Assembly: GCA_002049455.2 (NCBI GenBank)
Contig: KV918815.1
Location: forward strand, 124,001 to 188,000
Direction of reading: 5' to 3'
Length of the DNA stretch: 64,000 nucleotides
From: Porphyra umbilicalis
Lineage: Eukaryota > Rhodophyta > Bangiophyceae > Bangiales > Bangiaceae
Part shown: positions 53,561 to 64,000 of the stretch, one piece after another
How the letters are laid out: each line of letters starts with the position of its first letter
Position numbering within the stretch: position 1 is the first letter of the stretch
The notes under the pieces: model-generated
Seen by the model: the letters and a program-made list of their open reading frames with translations, nothing else
Databases searched by the model: none
What the model was told of the DNA's origin: nothing
Program-made: the position numbers and the translations under genes

Positions 53561-56028
53561 CGACGGCCGGCAGTCGCCCGAAAAGCGCGCGCGCGCCACG
53601 CGCTTCGACCCGTGCGTGGCACGGGCGGCCGCCGCCCAGCGCTTACCGGCGCGGCAGCCGCGCCCACAAAAGGAGAGGCCGGGGTGCGGAGGGGAGCAGC
53701 GACGCGGGCAAGGGGACGGGGGGACGGGGTGGGAGGGGATTAACCACAGTTCCCACAAAGCGCGCAAAAGAAACCGCGCGCCCGAGAGCATACCCGACAA
53801 CGGCACCACCACGTACCGGCGGCCGTTGGGGCCAGGGCCACCGCGAAAAAAAGCGCGCGCAAAGAAAGTGCGCGCACGACAGAGAGCCGCGTCGCAGACG
53901 TCGGCGGTAGCACAGGTCTCACGGAACCGTCCACCAGAGGCACTCGCACGACGTCGCGGAAGCAGGACGCCACTGCGCACCCCGATAACAACTAGCGCGC
54001 GCGCATGGGCACGCTGCGCCACGAGGGCCACTTCACACACCCCCTCCGCGACACAGAGTAGGGGGTGGCCCGCGCGGGGCCGCACCCAATCCTGAGCGGA
54101 GAGTGCCTGCCAGGACGTCGCCGTTCGCTGTCTGTGGCGCACGAGATCGGAGAGGGAAAAATGTTGGAGGGCGCGTGCTGAGGGGGGGCGGCGCTAAACG
54201 AGTCGCCGTCTCACGGGCCGAACGCTCGCGCCAGGCCCCCAGAGGCAGCCACCCGCGCCCCGCGCTCCCCTCGCAGCTCTTCGCCGACGATGCGTGGCGC
54301 GACGGCTGCCGAGGGCGCGTCGGTCTGAACAGCTCAAGCCGACACGGCCAACAGAGGGCAAGAAGCACGTGGACGCGCGTCCCATCCCCCAACCATATCA
54401 TACGTTGCGTGCGTGCTCGCGTGCGGCCGACGAGCCGTGGATGCGGCCGACGACCCGTGGATGGAACGTGTGCCACCTGAAAGGTTCAAAGAACGGGTCA
54501 CAGTCCTGGCGCAGAGAGAGTGCTGCCAGTGTCGCCCTGAATAGCCAATCAAACGGTACTCCGCTGGATGAACGAGTTCTCCAGAAATCGGGTTGCTGAC
54601 AAAGGCTCGTCTGCACCAGTAAACTGTCGCCGTTCTGGTCACTGTGCGGTTACCACAGCCATGCAATTTGGGCCAAGCTACCTCACCCTGATCGTGTCCA
54701 CAGCTTCCGTCTGACCTGTGAATAGTGACTACCGCCATCTGTCACTGACGGTCACCGCCAGCGCGGCCGCCTGAAGTGGCGCGGGCACCTGGCGAGTACC
54801 CCACCACGGGGCTGTGTTCCGCTGCAGGGGGGGATGGTGCATGCACTCATCCTCGCCGCAGCGGCACGCGGCGGGCCTGCGGGCCGCGTCCGGCGCGACA
54901 CACGCCGCGGGCGCCTCGGCCACGACCCGGCGCGCTGGCCCAACGCGAGGCAGCCGCCTGGCAAGACGCCACGCGGTCGATTCCTGTCCGCAAACTGTGT
55001 GCCTCTGATTTGCCTCGTCAGGTCGATCCGTCCCTGACGAGGGAGTCTTTCGGGACAGGCCCTGCCGGAGAGGATCACACAACGGGGGTCACCACCAAGG
55101 TTGCACCCAACCAGGAGGGGTCGTGCCGGGGATGCACCACGCTCGCACGCTGCCCTGGAGGGGGGGTAGCGCGGGAGCACCGCCACGCTCGCACTAGTTG
55201 CCGGTGCGGCCTGCCCGGCGCGTGGGGCGCAACGCATTGCTTGGCGCCTGTGCGCTTGCCTCTGCGCTGTCCTCGGGCTGCCGCCAAAGTGGAAACTGGC
55301 GGTCCACCCACTTTCCTCATGGTCACTCCTCAGTCGTCAGTCTCGAGCTTTTTCGGATGACTGGTAATCTCACGTGCATGGCGGCGACCCGCGATCAGCG
55401 ATGCCACTCCGAAAACCGTGGTCTGAGTCCTCCTTTCATCATTCACCAGGCACACGACACTCGTCCAGCGAGGATCACACGAGTGTTGGTCGAACATCAC
55501 CGCGATCACTGTCGACGTGGGGCTCTCATGCGTCACGTCTGAGGCCGCAAGAGCATACGTTGAGAACTCCTGTGTGTATCTCACGCTTGCATGTCACACG
55601 ACAGCACGATAGGCTCAAAATACTCCATCTCTGTGCGCCGTGGCAACATGGCGCGCCGCCATGTGGCACATAAACTACGGTTTGGACGACGATCTCGTAC
55701 TTTGCGTCCTACATGTGCATCGTGTCAGCTTCGTGTCAAACAATTGCTGCTTTTCCTCGATTTCTCATCCGCAATCTGCCGTGCATCTCGCGCATCTCGC
55801 TTCCATGACGGCTGCGATAATCCGCGGAAGGCTTACTCCAACGAAATGGGCCACGGATAACCCACCAACGACAGGGACTATCAGACGGAAAGTAGCCCGG
55901 TCCCAGGTAACTCGATAGCAGATATTGCCCTTTCTAGGCCCCTGCAATAGGCGGCCTCTGAGGGGCCGCCACGTCGCATGTCCAATTGAGATTTTAAGGA
56001 TAGTCCTGTTACATTGTTAGGTTTGCTC
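53561..56028. other. Right non-coding part of the Harbinger element
   Basis: GC-rich DNA to about 55,250, then lower GC content to the right terminus. The last few hundred bases match the derivative at 9,860-10,220. Open frames on both strands are not conserved in the derivative and look like chance. No gene was supported. Confidence 0.5.
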
Positions 56029-56613
56029 TGAGAGGCCCCGGGCCCCGTCGTGGACAGCGCCCCTCTCTCGCCGGCGCGCATTTTCGGTCCGGCCAGCAAG
56101 TCTGAGCCTGGCCTCAGGCAGTCCGATCGAGGGTTCCGCAGTGTCGGGCCTATCCCATCCACAGACGTACTCGTCAGTTGACAGAGGGCGATGCTCCAGC
56201 AGCTCTGATGGTGGGTGTCCACTGACCCCACACCCGCAGGGAGCCCGAAACAATGAATGTCCTTCGCGCCAGCCCACCTGGCTCCAGCGGCTGCGATGGC
56301 AGGATTTGGATTCCTGACGTCTGACCCTCAGAGTTCTGACGTCACTTCGGCGTGCCTCACACCTGTCGTCGTGGCGTCCACCGGCCTCTCCACCTTCTTC
56401 GCGCCGCGAGGAATCCTGGGGGTCCGGCTGGACAGCTTCGGCGGCAGGGGGCGCCGAGCGGCGGGAAGCGTGGAGGGCATCGCGGAGGGGCGTTCCGCAT
56501 TGCCACGGTCCTAGATCGACGCTGGGGGTGCGCGGATTGCGTCGTTTTCTGGTGAGACTGTGGCGAGTATTGGTGCCTCGTGAGATTGACGACGCCGAGA
56601 GAGGACGGCGCTT
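56029..56613. other. Flank between the Harbinger element and a broken transposase
   Basis: Near 56,268-56,300 the string GCCAGCCCACCTGGCTCCAG and GGCTGCGATGGCAGGATTT matches 42,185-42,225. This motif family therefore flanks the Harbinger element on both sides. No gene was seen. Confidence 0.4.
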
Positions 56614-57737
56614 TAGCGAGAAGGTCTCCCAAAAAAATCTGATATGTTTCCTCTGGCTGGTCGCTGGCCGGTCATCCGTAATCGCCAACAAGGCCTTCCA
56701 TGGGACTCCATCGTGCTGCATGCGGGCTGCAGTTTGGCTGCGGCCCACAAGTGGTGGGCGAACTTTCAACGCCACGGGTCCCCTTGGGAAGACGATGCAA
56801 TCCAGAACAGGCACGCAGACGCTGCTCGCTTCAACGCTCCGTTTCTGCGTGCCTTGGACGGCCTTGTTCGAACGCATCCCGAGATCTTTTTACGGGATCT
56901 GTCGTCCATCCTCAAGCGGTTGGCTTTGCTTCCGGATTGGGACGCACGCTGGCCAACAAGTGTGTCATCCCTGGGAGAAATGTTACGTCTGATTGGCTTC
57001 TCGGTCAAGAAAGTGGAGCGACTGGCAAGCAAGCGCAGCCTGGCGCTCGTTATTGCCCACTGTCGGCTCGCGCGGTATATCCCGGACAGATGCATCGTTG
57101 TCGCCGACGAAACGCACATTCACGGGGCGAAGATGATCCGACCTCGGGGCCGATCCTTGGTCGGCCAGCCGCTCGAGGCCCTCGCCCCCGATCCCCGTCC
57201 CCGCCAACGCTTTTCTTCAATCGTCGCTATCTCCAACAACACCGGGATTTAAGAGCTGACTGTCAACGAGGTGCCGCCGGCGCAGTCCGGTGACGATGGG
57301 TCGCTTTTTGCACAAGCCTGGCCGGGCGGATGAACGGGTACGTGCCGGGGGCTTTGTGGGCAGACCAACCGCCGGATTGTGTGCTTCTGTACGACAACGC
57401 CTCGGTGCACAATCCTGTTGCAGACGAGATTCTGACGATGAACGGTGTGCTGCTGCTTCACCTGCCACCCTACTCTTCCAACTTGTCCTCCATTGAGCCT
57501 ACCTTTGCCCATTACAAGCGCAACGTGAGAGACCTGACGTACCACCACCCCGAATTGCCAGACCGGTTGACGCACGTGCTTGCATTTGCGTCCATTCCCC
57601 TCGCCACGATCCAGGGGCATTATCGGGAGGCTCGGCAAGAGCTGTGGCGGCACTTGCCGGAGTTGACGGGACCTGGGCGTCCCTTGCAAGGCGTTCTGCC
57701 CGCGCTCCCGATTGAGTTGGCTCCACCGCAGCCGTGA
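56614..57737 (+). pseudogene. IS630/Tc1-type DDE transposase, broken
   Basis: An N-terminal helix-turn-helix is readable (GLPWDSIVLHAGCSLAAAHK, then WWANF), followed by a helical region. The catalytic core has first Asp in VVADETHIHG (57,106), second Asp in LLYDNASVHN (57,393) and Glu in SIEPTFAHYK (57,495), with 33 residues between the last two. The typical LHLPPYSSNLSSIEPTF block of this family is present. The 5' part (from 56,614, first ATG 56,644) ends at a TAA at 57,250. The reading then continues for about 25 codons and the last part is in another frame from about 57,330, so the gene has one stop and at least one frame change. No terminal repeats were located. The protein would cut at TA targets if whole. 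Confidence 0.85.
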
Positions 57738-58299
57738 CGGTGAAGTCGAGTGGACTTGGGGGGGGGCGGGGACGGGAGGAGTTCTGTGTGATGTGTGTCT
57801 TTCCCCTATCAAACTGTGCCTCGTGTTTCTCTTCTTTTGTTTGCAGTTGCCAAGTCGATGCATATCTCAGGGGCTCGTAGCACGTCTGTCAAGCAAGTGT
57901 GTTGGTTTCCGACGCTTTGGGGATGGGAGGAACCAGGTGTTGATGCAGCGTGGTGGCTCAGAAAGACTGACGATGCGGCTTCCAACAGCTGTGAGACAGC
58001 GCAACTTGGCGCGGCGCACCGGCTCCCATCCTAGTCCACCCTCCTCTTTGCAATAGGAAAACAGTAGGGATGAGAATGGAGGGAACCGCACCCATCAACT
58101 TTGTCGTTGCTGGTCCTATTCGCTCCGTAGCGCGGTTGTTCAGAACGTACGCCTCATCTGTGACGCCCACTGGAGGTCGTCCGCTGCCATAACAAGGGAG
58201 CCCAAAAGAGCAAAGCAGTTTATTGTGAAGACGAGCAGAAACAGCCACAAGTAGATGACACACTCACACGGGTACAAACGAGCAACCAAGTCCCAGAGT
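57738..58299. other. Space between a transposase fragment and the next gene
   Basis: It has a G run at 57,761, then moderate GC content. The part near 58,200-58,299 is the likely 3' untranslated region of the minus-strand gene. No other gene was seen. Confidence 0.4.
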
Positions 58300-59948
58300 C
58301 TAGCGCACCGACTGCAGCCAGTCGCGGCAGCTCGCCTGATGCGAGGCCAAGGTCTTATCCTCCTTCGCAAAGGAGGAGAATAGGTGATCTACGAGCGTGT
58401 CAACATCAGCCGTCCCAGATACAGTAGTGCCACGAGCTCCATACGCCGTCGCGCCCTCCTCCACCTTGCTCAGAAAGTTCACTCTCTCCTCTCCAGTCTC
58501 ATCTCCGTATATGTGGTGGGTAAGCGCTGTCGCCACCTGCGTGGGGGTCATCTTTAAGGACCCAGCTCTCCGCGCAGGCGGGTCTACGGGACTAGGCGTG
58601 ACGTCAATAACGTCATCCTGGTCTGCGGCACCAGAGCCGGGCGCGCTCCAATCGCCGCTGTCACCAAGACAGTGGGGAAAATTTCAAGGGCACCAAGGAC
58701 AGACCGCTAGTCGCAAGGAAGCGTCGGGGCATTGCAAGTACATGTCAAGTCAATGTCGTGGTCGCAAGCTTGATCAAAAGGCACCGAAAGCGATAAAGAG
58801 CCACACACAGCTCCCCAGTGGACCATAGGAATGAGGAAGAAGTAAGTGAAGAGTACAAGAAAGCCGAAAGACAGGCTGAACGTACAGGCGAATGGATCCC
58901 GAGGGTGCCTGCAGCGCTCGCGCAGAATCGCGCAGTCGAGTAGCAACGTGCTTTTCCGCTGCGGCCCGATGACCGCTCAGAATCGCCAGAGCGTTCACTG
59001 GGGCATCGTCGGTGGTGACCCCACTGGGCCCGCCAAGAGTCGCCGTGAGGGCCCCAGCGAAAGCGCTGGCGGTCGCGCTCAGGCCTGCGTCGGCACACCT
59101 CGCCTGCTCACGCGTGGCGTCAACGTTGATTGGCGAAACCGCCGCTGCGTCGGAGCCGACTGCAACAAGGGTGTCCACAGCCGCCAAAACGGGATTGGAC
59201 GTCCCAACGAAGTTGGCCACAAGGGATTGCCGGCGTGCCGTGCGAGCCTGGCGGGCATCGTCCGCCCTCTGGTAGTTTTCCAGGGCTTGCCGCCGCTGCG
59301 ACTCAAACAGCGCCTGGCCCGACCGGCTGCAAACGTAAAACTGGGCTGACAGCTTCTTCTTGTTTCGCTTTTTGAAGATAACGCCGTTCTGCGTGATCTC
59401 GCGCTGGAAGAGAAGGGGGCTCAGCGCAATCGTCAGGGGCGTGTGCCCGGGATTCAGACACTTTGTGCACCTGGGAAGCGCAAACAGAAGCCGCAGCGAG
59501 TGGCAAGCGAGAAAAGCGATGGAACTGGTGTGGAGCGTGCGTGTCAGCTCGTGTCTGCATAAACAAGCAACACGCGTGATATACGGCAACCCAAAAGCAA
59601 GCAGCAGAATCTTGTCGTGGGCTGCTCACAGAAAGAGAAGCGCAGTACTTACGGATCTTTGCACGGGCACTTCAGAGCGCTACACTTGGCTCCCGTGTAG
59701 AACTCGTGCCCTTTCGGCAGAGCGGCAACGCACTGCACGTTGCCAACCACCATTGTGCAGTTGGGAAAGTAGTGGGTTTTGCCGTGCTCTGTCCTCTTTT
59801 TGTAGCCACAGGCCCCGCACGTCGCGTTGGCCCGTCCGGGGCGCTCAGCAACTGCCTCCTTGGGCGACAGATTCAGCGGGGCGCGGGTGAGATCGCGCTC
59901 CGCCGGGGATCCTACAAGTAGCTCAATCGTCCATGCCACGAACCCCAT
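58300..59948 (-). CDS. Three-exon gene for a cysteine-rich, probably zinc-binding protein, about 440 aa
   Basis: Exons are 59948-59653, 59554-58886 and 58657-58300. Intron 1 (59,652-59,555) has donor GTAAGT and acceptor TTTATGCAG; intron 2 (58,885-58,658) has donor GTACGT and acceptor GTGACAG. Both joins keep the frame and the exons sum to a whole number of codons. The ATG at 59948 is the first in frame, but the true start may be further upstream. Exon 1 has CGACGYKKRTEHGKTHYFPN, a downstream Cys, then KCSALKCPCKDP; exon 2 begins with CTKCLNPGHT. These CxxC and His groups suggest one or two zinc ribbons. KKRNKKKL is a likely nuclear or nucleic-acid-binding stretch, then a helical Arg/Ala-rich region. 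Exon 3 has an acidic linker (GAADQDDVIDVTPSPVDPP) and a helical C-terminus (DVDTLVDHLFSSFAKEDKTL). The family was not recognised. Confidence 0.65.
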
Positions 59949-60700
59949 TTCCAGCTCAACAATAGATCGGAGCTGTCCGTTAGAATCGTGTCGCCAAGGG
60001 CAGTTCGATGAGCGCAACGCGATGATTCCACCGAGAAGCGTTGACACACACACGCCCCGCCCAAATGGAAGCGATCATATCCAGCATACCTGCGCTTCCG
60101 TCACTAGATGTCCCGGAGGTGGCAGCCGGGGCTGTGGCCACCGCTGCTGCTGAGCCGCCGGCCATCGGACGTGGCCGGTGGGATATGCGCGCCCGTACTG
60201 TGAGGTGAGTGCTCGAAAGCGCGAAGAGGATGGGCGTCACGACGGTGGCAACGAACAGCAGCGGGCTGTCGTCAACGATGAGCGCCGTCCCAGCGCGGGG
60301 CGCCCTAAATTGGGACAGTTGACTGCCGTCCCAGCGCGGGGCACGTAAGGCTAGCGTTGAACTGAACCACCGGGGCGCGGCTTTTCGAAAGCAATCAACT
60401 CAATGTTTTTCGCCCACTCCGTCGCATCGCGGGCACCAAACGTGGTAGACATCTTTGAAACGTAAAGTGTATGATTCACTAAGACATGGTCACAACTACA
60501 TCTAACATTTGTGACGGGACGTAAGTACAGGTCGTTTTATGAGGCTGCACCCTGGATTGTCCAAGACAGGCATGCTTCAGGAAAGGTCGCCTCTTCTTGG
60601 ACTGTCCAGCTTTTGGCGCAAGGACAATAAGGCAGACGAATGTCAATTCGTCCGGTAGATGCTATCCGAACGAGAGACGGACGAAAAAGAGCGATCGTTC
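59949..60700. other. Upstream of the cysteine-rich gene, and junction with the distal duplicated block
   Basis: The minus strand at 60,060-60,170 reads MAGGSAAAVATAPAATSGTS, then GSAG and a donor-like GGTATGC. Near 59,990 there is a branch-like TTCTAAC and ACAG. An extra 5' exon is possible, but the phases I tried did not join. GCCGTCCCAGCGCGGGGC occurs twice (about 60,283 and 60,328). 60,620-60,700 matches the spacer of the foldback repeat in inverse orientation. Confidence 0.4.
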
Positions 60701-63700
60701 GAGGGTACCCGATGTCCGACGATGGCAGGTCCAGGCTGGATTTTGCGGTGCCGCTGGAGGCGCTGCGCTGGTGCCGAGCGCCCCCTTCTCCCTCCCCCCA
60801 GATGGCTGCGGTGGAGGGGGGCTCCCAGGGGCGGTGCTTCTGCTGGTTGGCCGGCGGGCGCGCCGGCGCGTGCCGGCATTCATACCCCAGTCCTTCGACG
60901 ATCAGGGTATAGATGGAGGGGGGGGGGTCGGCATGACAAGAAGGTGCCGTCCGCCCCGTACACCGCCCCACCCTGACCAGCGCAGCCCGGTGGCTGGCGC
61001 GGACGTACCTCCCCTTGTCCCGCGCTGGTCGGAGCTTCCCCGGAGCGGCGCGTCGGTGGGCCTGCCTGCACCACCGACCCCCCCCCTCCTCGCCTCCGCT
61101 TTCCGCCAGGCCTCGCTGCCGTTGGCGACGCCGCCGACTGCTGTGGCTGTCGGCATGGGCGCCTATGGTCTATTCCCTTCCCCCTCGCGCCCCCCCACCC
61201 CCCATCTTGCAACCCGGGGAGCTGCCTGGCCGGTGGGCCTGGCGCGGGCGAGGGCCCGTCGCCATGGCCACACCCGCCGCTCAACGACGACCGCGGCAGC
61301 GGCCCCTAGCCGCCGGCCGGCCGATGGCCCACCTGGCGGTGGCTGTTGTAATAGCCGCGGCCGTCTCCGCCGCCACCCTTCCCCCCCACGGGCCCACACT
61401 CGACGAGGGCGCGGCCCAGGTTGTTCCACGCCTGCCCATTCTCGGGCTGCTGCTGGACGACGCGGGTGAAGGCGCGGGCGGCGGCGAGCGCCCCCCCCCC
61501 CCCCAGCGACAGGTGGGATACCCCCAGGGCAAACCACGCATCGGGCTAGAAGGCATTGACGCCGAGCGTGGCCGCCCAGTGGCCCGACGCGTCGCCGTGC
61601 CGCCCGTCGACGGCGGCGGCGGCGTCAAGCGCCCGCTGCGCCCGCGCGGACCGGCCGCGGCTCTCCCGCCAGGCCAGCTGGGAGCACAGCGCCGACCGTG
61701 TCACGTCGCCCAGCACACACAGCAGCCGCGGGCGGCCGGCAGTCACCCGCGGATCCCTTCCGTCGGCGGCCGTCAGGCGGGTGCGAACGAGCGCCTCGGC
61801 GACGTCCGCATTGCCCAGCAGCGTGTGGCAGGCGATGAGCTCGTCCACAGAGTCCAGCCCTTCGAGGATCTCCATGGCGCAGCGGACGAGCCCCAGCCGG
61901 CCGAGGACGCCCGCGGAGGTGAGCCGCACCGCCCACGCGGGCGGCATCCCCGACGCCCACGCCAGCCGCCGCCGCTCTTCTGCCGCCGCCGCCCGCGACG
62001 CTGCCGGAGCGGCGGCCATGGGGTCGGCCACAAAATCCACAACCGCCGCCGTCAGGGCGAGGATGCGCTCCTGAAAGCGGCCCCGGTCGGCCTCGCCGCC
62101 GCAGCGGAGGAGGAGCGCCTGGGCGAAGACCATGGAGCTGGCGCCCTCGCCGGGGGTGGCGGCGACGGCCGCCACCCGGGCGGCATAGGCCGCCCGCTCC
62201 CCGTCGGCCAGCGGGTCGGCGCCAATGGAGCTGATCCCATGGACAGCACCACCGCCTGCTGGGGGACGGAGAGGGCGCCGCCAGCGACCCAGGGGGGGGG
62301 GGGGGGGACCCGTCGGCCGCCGCGTCGGCGGCGGCGTGCTCTTTTTCCGCCCCCGCCTCTGCCGCCTCGAGCGCCGCCGCCGCGTCGTCGCCGTCGGGGG
62401 TGTCGGGGGGGGGGGGGGGGCGGCGCCGGCGGTGGCGCCGGCAGAGGAAGTGGCGGGGGTGCCGCCGCCGAGGCGCGCATAGACGAGCACGTCCGAGTCG
62501 TCCAGAGGCACATCTGACGGCAGCGGCCAGTCGCCACTGAGGGGGGCGGCCGCCGCCGCGGGCGGCTGCTCGGCAGTGCCGCCCACCCCAGCATCGTCAC
62601 TGCCGTCGCTGCCGCCAACGCCGCCACCGCCGCCGCCGCCGCCGCCGCCCCCAGCCTTGCCCACTAGCCGGGCCGTGGCCGAGCGGACGTCGGTGCTGCC
62701 GTCACCGCCACTTCCCGCACCCCCCCCAGCGCCGTCACTGCCCCCCGCCGCCTCCCCCGGACCCCGCCGCAACACGACGGCAGTCCGCTGCGCCAGTGGC
62801 CGCACCTGGTTCTTGGTCCGCACGCCACGGGCGCCCGACTGGCTCACCCGCACGGCGAGCGCGGCGGCCGCCTCCTCCATCGACGCCGCCGCCCCCTCCC
62901 CGTCGCACAGCTGCCGCAGCGTGTGGGCGGCCTCCACCCACAGGAGGGCGAGCATGTCGGGGGTGGCAGCAGCCAGCCACTCGAGCGTCGATGCCGGGGC
63001 GGCGCCGCTGCCGTCACTGCCATCGTCGCTGTCGCTGCCGTCGCCGCCGTCGCAGCCGCCACCCTCACTCCCGTCACTGTCTGAAAAGGCCACGTCTGGC
63101 AGCAGCGCGTCGTCGGCGCCGTCAGCGGCGCCCTCCTCCCCCCCGGAGGCGGTACCAGCCGGCACCCCCTCCCCATACACCCCCCCCCCCCCGTGTCGGC
63201 CAGCAGCCCCGCCCGCGCCGGCCGCAGCACCGCCCCCCACCCCAGCAGACCCTCCAGGCCCCCCATTACCGCCCGCAAGAGGGACGGGAGGGGGCCGCGG
63301 AGGAGGGCACCCTGCAGCCCCGCCGCCCGTGCCGTCCACAGGGGGGCGAGAGGAATGGCGGGGGGAGGGGGGCGACGGCGCCCCCGCTGCCGCCGCCGCC
63401 CACCCCTCCCCGCCGCCGCCGCCGTCGTCGCCGCCGCCGCCGCCCCCAGCCACCAGCCAGTCCAGGGCGGCGCGGGCGACAGCGAGGGCGCCGGCGCGGA
63501 CAACCCCCCGCACCACATCCTCCCCGTCTTCCGATCGGTCCACCCAAGGGGCCGGCGGCGGCGCCCCCCCCCCCCCCTCCCCCCCCTCCCTCTCCCTGTC
63601 GGCGGGACCCGGTGCGGGTGCGGGGGGCGCCCCAGGCGCCGCCGCCGCCGCCGCCGCCGGCCTGGGGCTCGCCCCCCCCCCCCAGAGCGGCCGAAACCAC

Positions 63701-64000
63701 CGCCTCTGCCGCCGCCGCCGCTGCGGCGTCGGCGGGGACGGCGTCGTCCAGCGGCGGCCTCATCCAATTGTCCCGCACAAAGGTGGCCAAGAGGGCGAGG
63801 GCGCCCGCATAGGCCGGCAGCTGCGCCGCCCAAAAGCCGGTGGGCGGCGGCGGGGTGGGGGGGGGGGGCGGCGGCGGCGGTGGCAAGGGCGGCGGGGAGG
63901 ACACCCCTGGCGGCGGCGGCGGCGGCGGCGGCGGTTGCGCCGGGCGCGCCGTCGGGCCCGCCGGCGGCGCCCCTGCCGGCGGCGACGACCCCCGAGCCCC
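60701..64000 (+). repeat. Segmental duplication, copy 2, distal block (continues past the window)
   Basis: From GAGGGTACCCGATG the sequence follows 21,537 to about 24,836 base for base, apart from scattered substitutions and changes in G/C run length. It is direct in orientation relative to copy 1. This is the continuation of the block that broke off at 38,299. Confidence 0.88.
61300..64000 (-). pseudogene. TTC27: TTC27-like tetratricopeptide protein, copy B, partial at window edge
   Basis: It has the same family motifs as copy A: LATFVRDNWMRP, GVRTKNQVRPLAQ, SDVPLDDSDVLVYARL, GMPPAWAVRLTSAGVLGRLG, LLCVLGDVTRSALCSQLAWR and AWNNLGRALVECG. The longest uninterrupted frame runs 63543-61546 and ends at a TAG (61,546-61,548) where copy A has a Gln codon (FQPDAW). 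Further frame changes occur at the G/C runs. As in copy A, homology fades near 61,300, so the C-terminal third is absent. Either this copy has become a pseudogene, or part of the damage is homopolymer miscounting; the TAG is a substitution and cannot be explained that way. The 5' end lies beyond the window. Confidence 0.75.

Larger units (their letters stand above)
44069..56028. mobile_element. Large PIF/Harbinger DNA transposon, 11,960 bp, complete-looking
   Basis: The ends are 17-bp perfect inverted repeats, GAGCAAACCTAACAATG, flanked on both sides by TGA (44066-44068 and 56029-56031), a 3-bp target duplication as expected for PIF/Harbinger. It holds a DDE transposase gene (plus strand) and a Myb/SANT-like protein gene (minus strand), the usual two-gene complement. 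There is a further possible Pro- or Ala-rich reading frame and several tandem arrays built on GGCGGCCGCC palindromes. A deletion derivative lies at 8,705-10,859. The length is on the large side for the superfamily, mostly because of the arrays and the 2.9-kb right-hand non-coding part. Both core genes have uninterrupted frames, so the element may be active or recently so; that is inference. Confidence 0.9.

Noticed and set aside
51419-53743. 774-codon open frame on the plus strand
   Set aside because: It crosses the 48-bp array and NotI-palindrome clusters, whose units lack stops in several frames. Its composition is repetitive and it is antisense to better-supported minus-strand reading.
1-64000. 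Retroelement, virus-like element or CRISPR array
   Set aside because: No reverse transcriptase, integrase, capsid or packaging motif was recognised, no long terminal repeats were found, and the tandem arrays lack the repeat-spacer pattern.

Overview
The window reads as nuclear DNA of a GC-rich eukaryote. It has long G, C and CGG runs, proteins rich in Ala, Gly, Pro and Arg, short GT-AG introns in one clear gene, a eukaryotic TTC27 homologue, and eukaryotic cut-and-paste transposons (PIF/Harbinger, hAT and Tc1/mariner types). A marine alga, for example a bangiophyte red alga of the Porphyra/Pyropia kind, would fit, but that is inference. No rRNA, tRNA, CRISPR or bacterial operon was seen, and no reverse transcriptase or capsid-type gene was recognised.

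Layout. 1-6.3 kb: three or four unrecognised protein genes. 8.7-10.9 kb: an internally deleted PIF/Harbinger copy that carries a hAT-type MITE and a TA-flanked MITE. 11.8-28.2 kb and 28.2-64 kb: two copies of one large direct duplication. Each holds, in the same order, a secreted Ig-like protein gene, a shared repeat block ending in a G-rich minisatellite, foldback-repeat material and a TTC27-like gene. Each copy has its own later transposon insertions, and these give clean empty-site/filled-site pairs. The second copy is split by about 22 kb (38.3-60.7 kb) holding a possible small-gene island, a complete-looking 11,960-bp PIF/Harbinger element (44,069-56,028), a broken IS630/Tc1-type transposase and a three-exon cysteine-rich gene.

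The best-supported system is the large PIF/Harbinger element. It has 17-bp perfect terminal inverted repeats, a TGA target duplication, a DD35E transposase and, convergent to it, a Myb/SANT-like protein gene. Between and beyond these lie tandem arrays built around the NotI-like palindrome GCGGCCGC. The deletion derivative at 8.7 kb keeps both ends of this family.

Many host-like genes change frame exactly at long G or C runs. Whether that reflects assembly error or real decay cannot be decided from the sequence alone.
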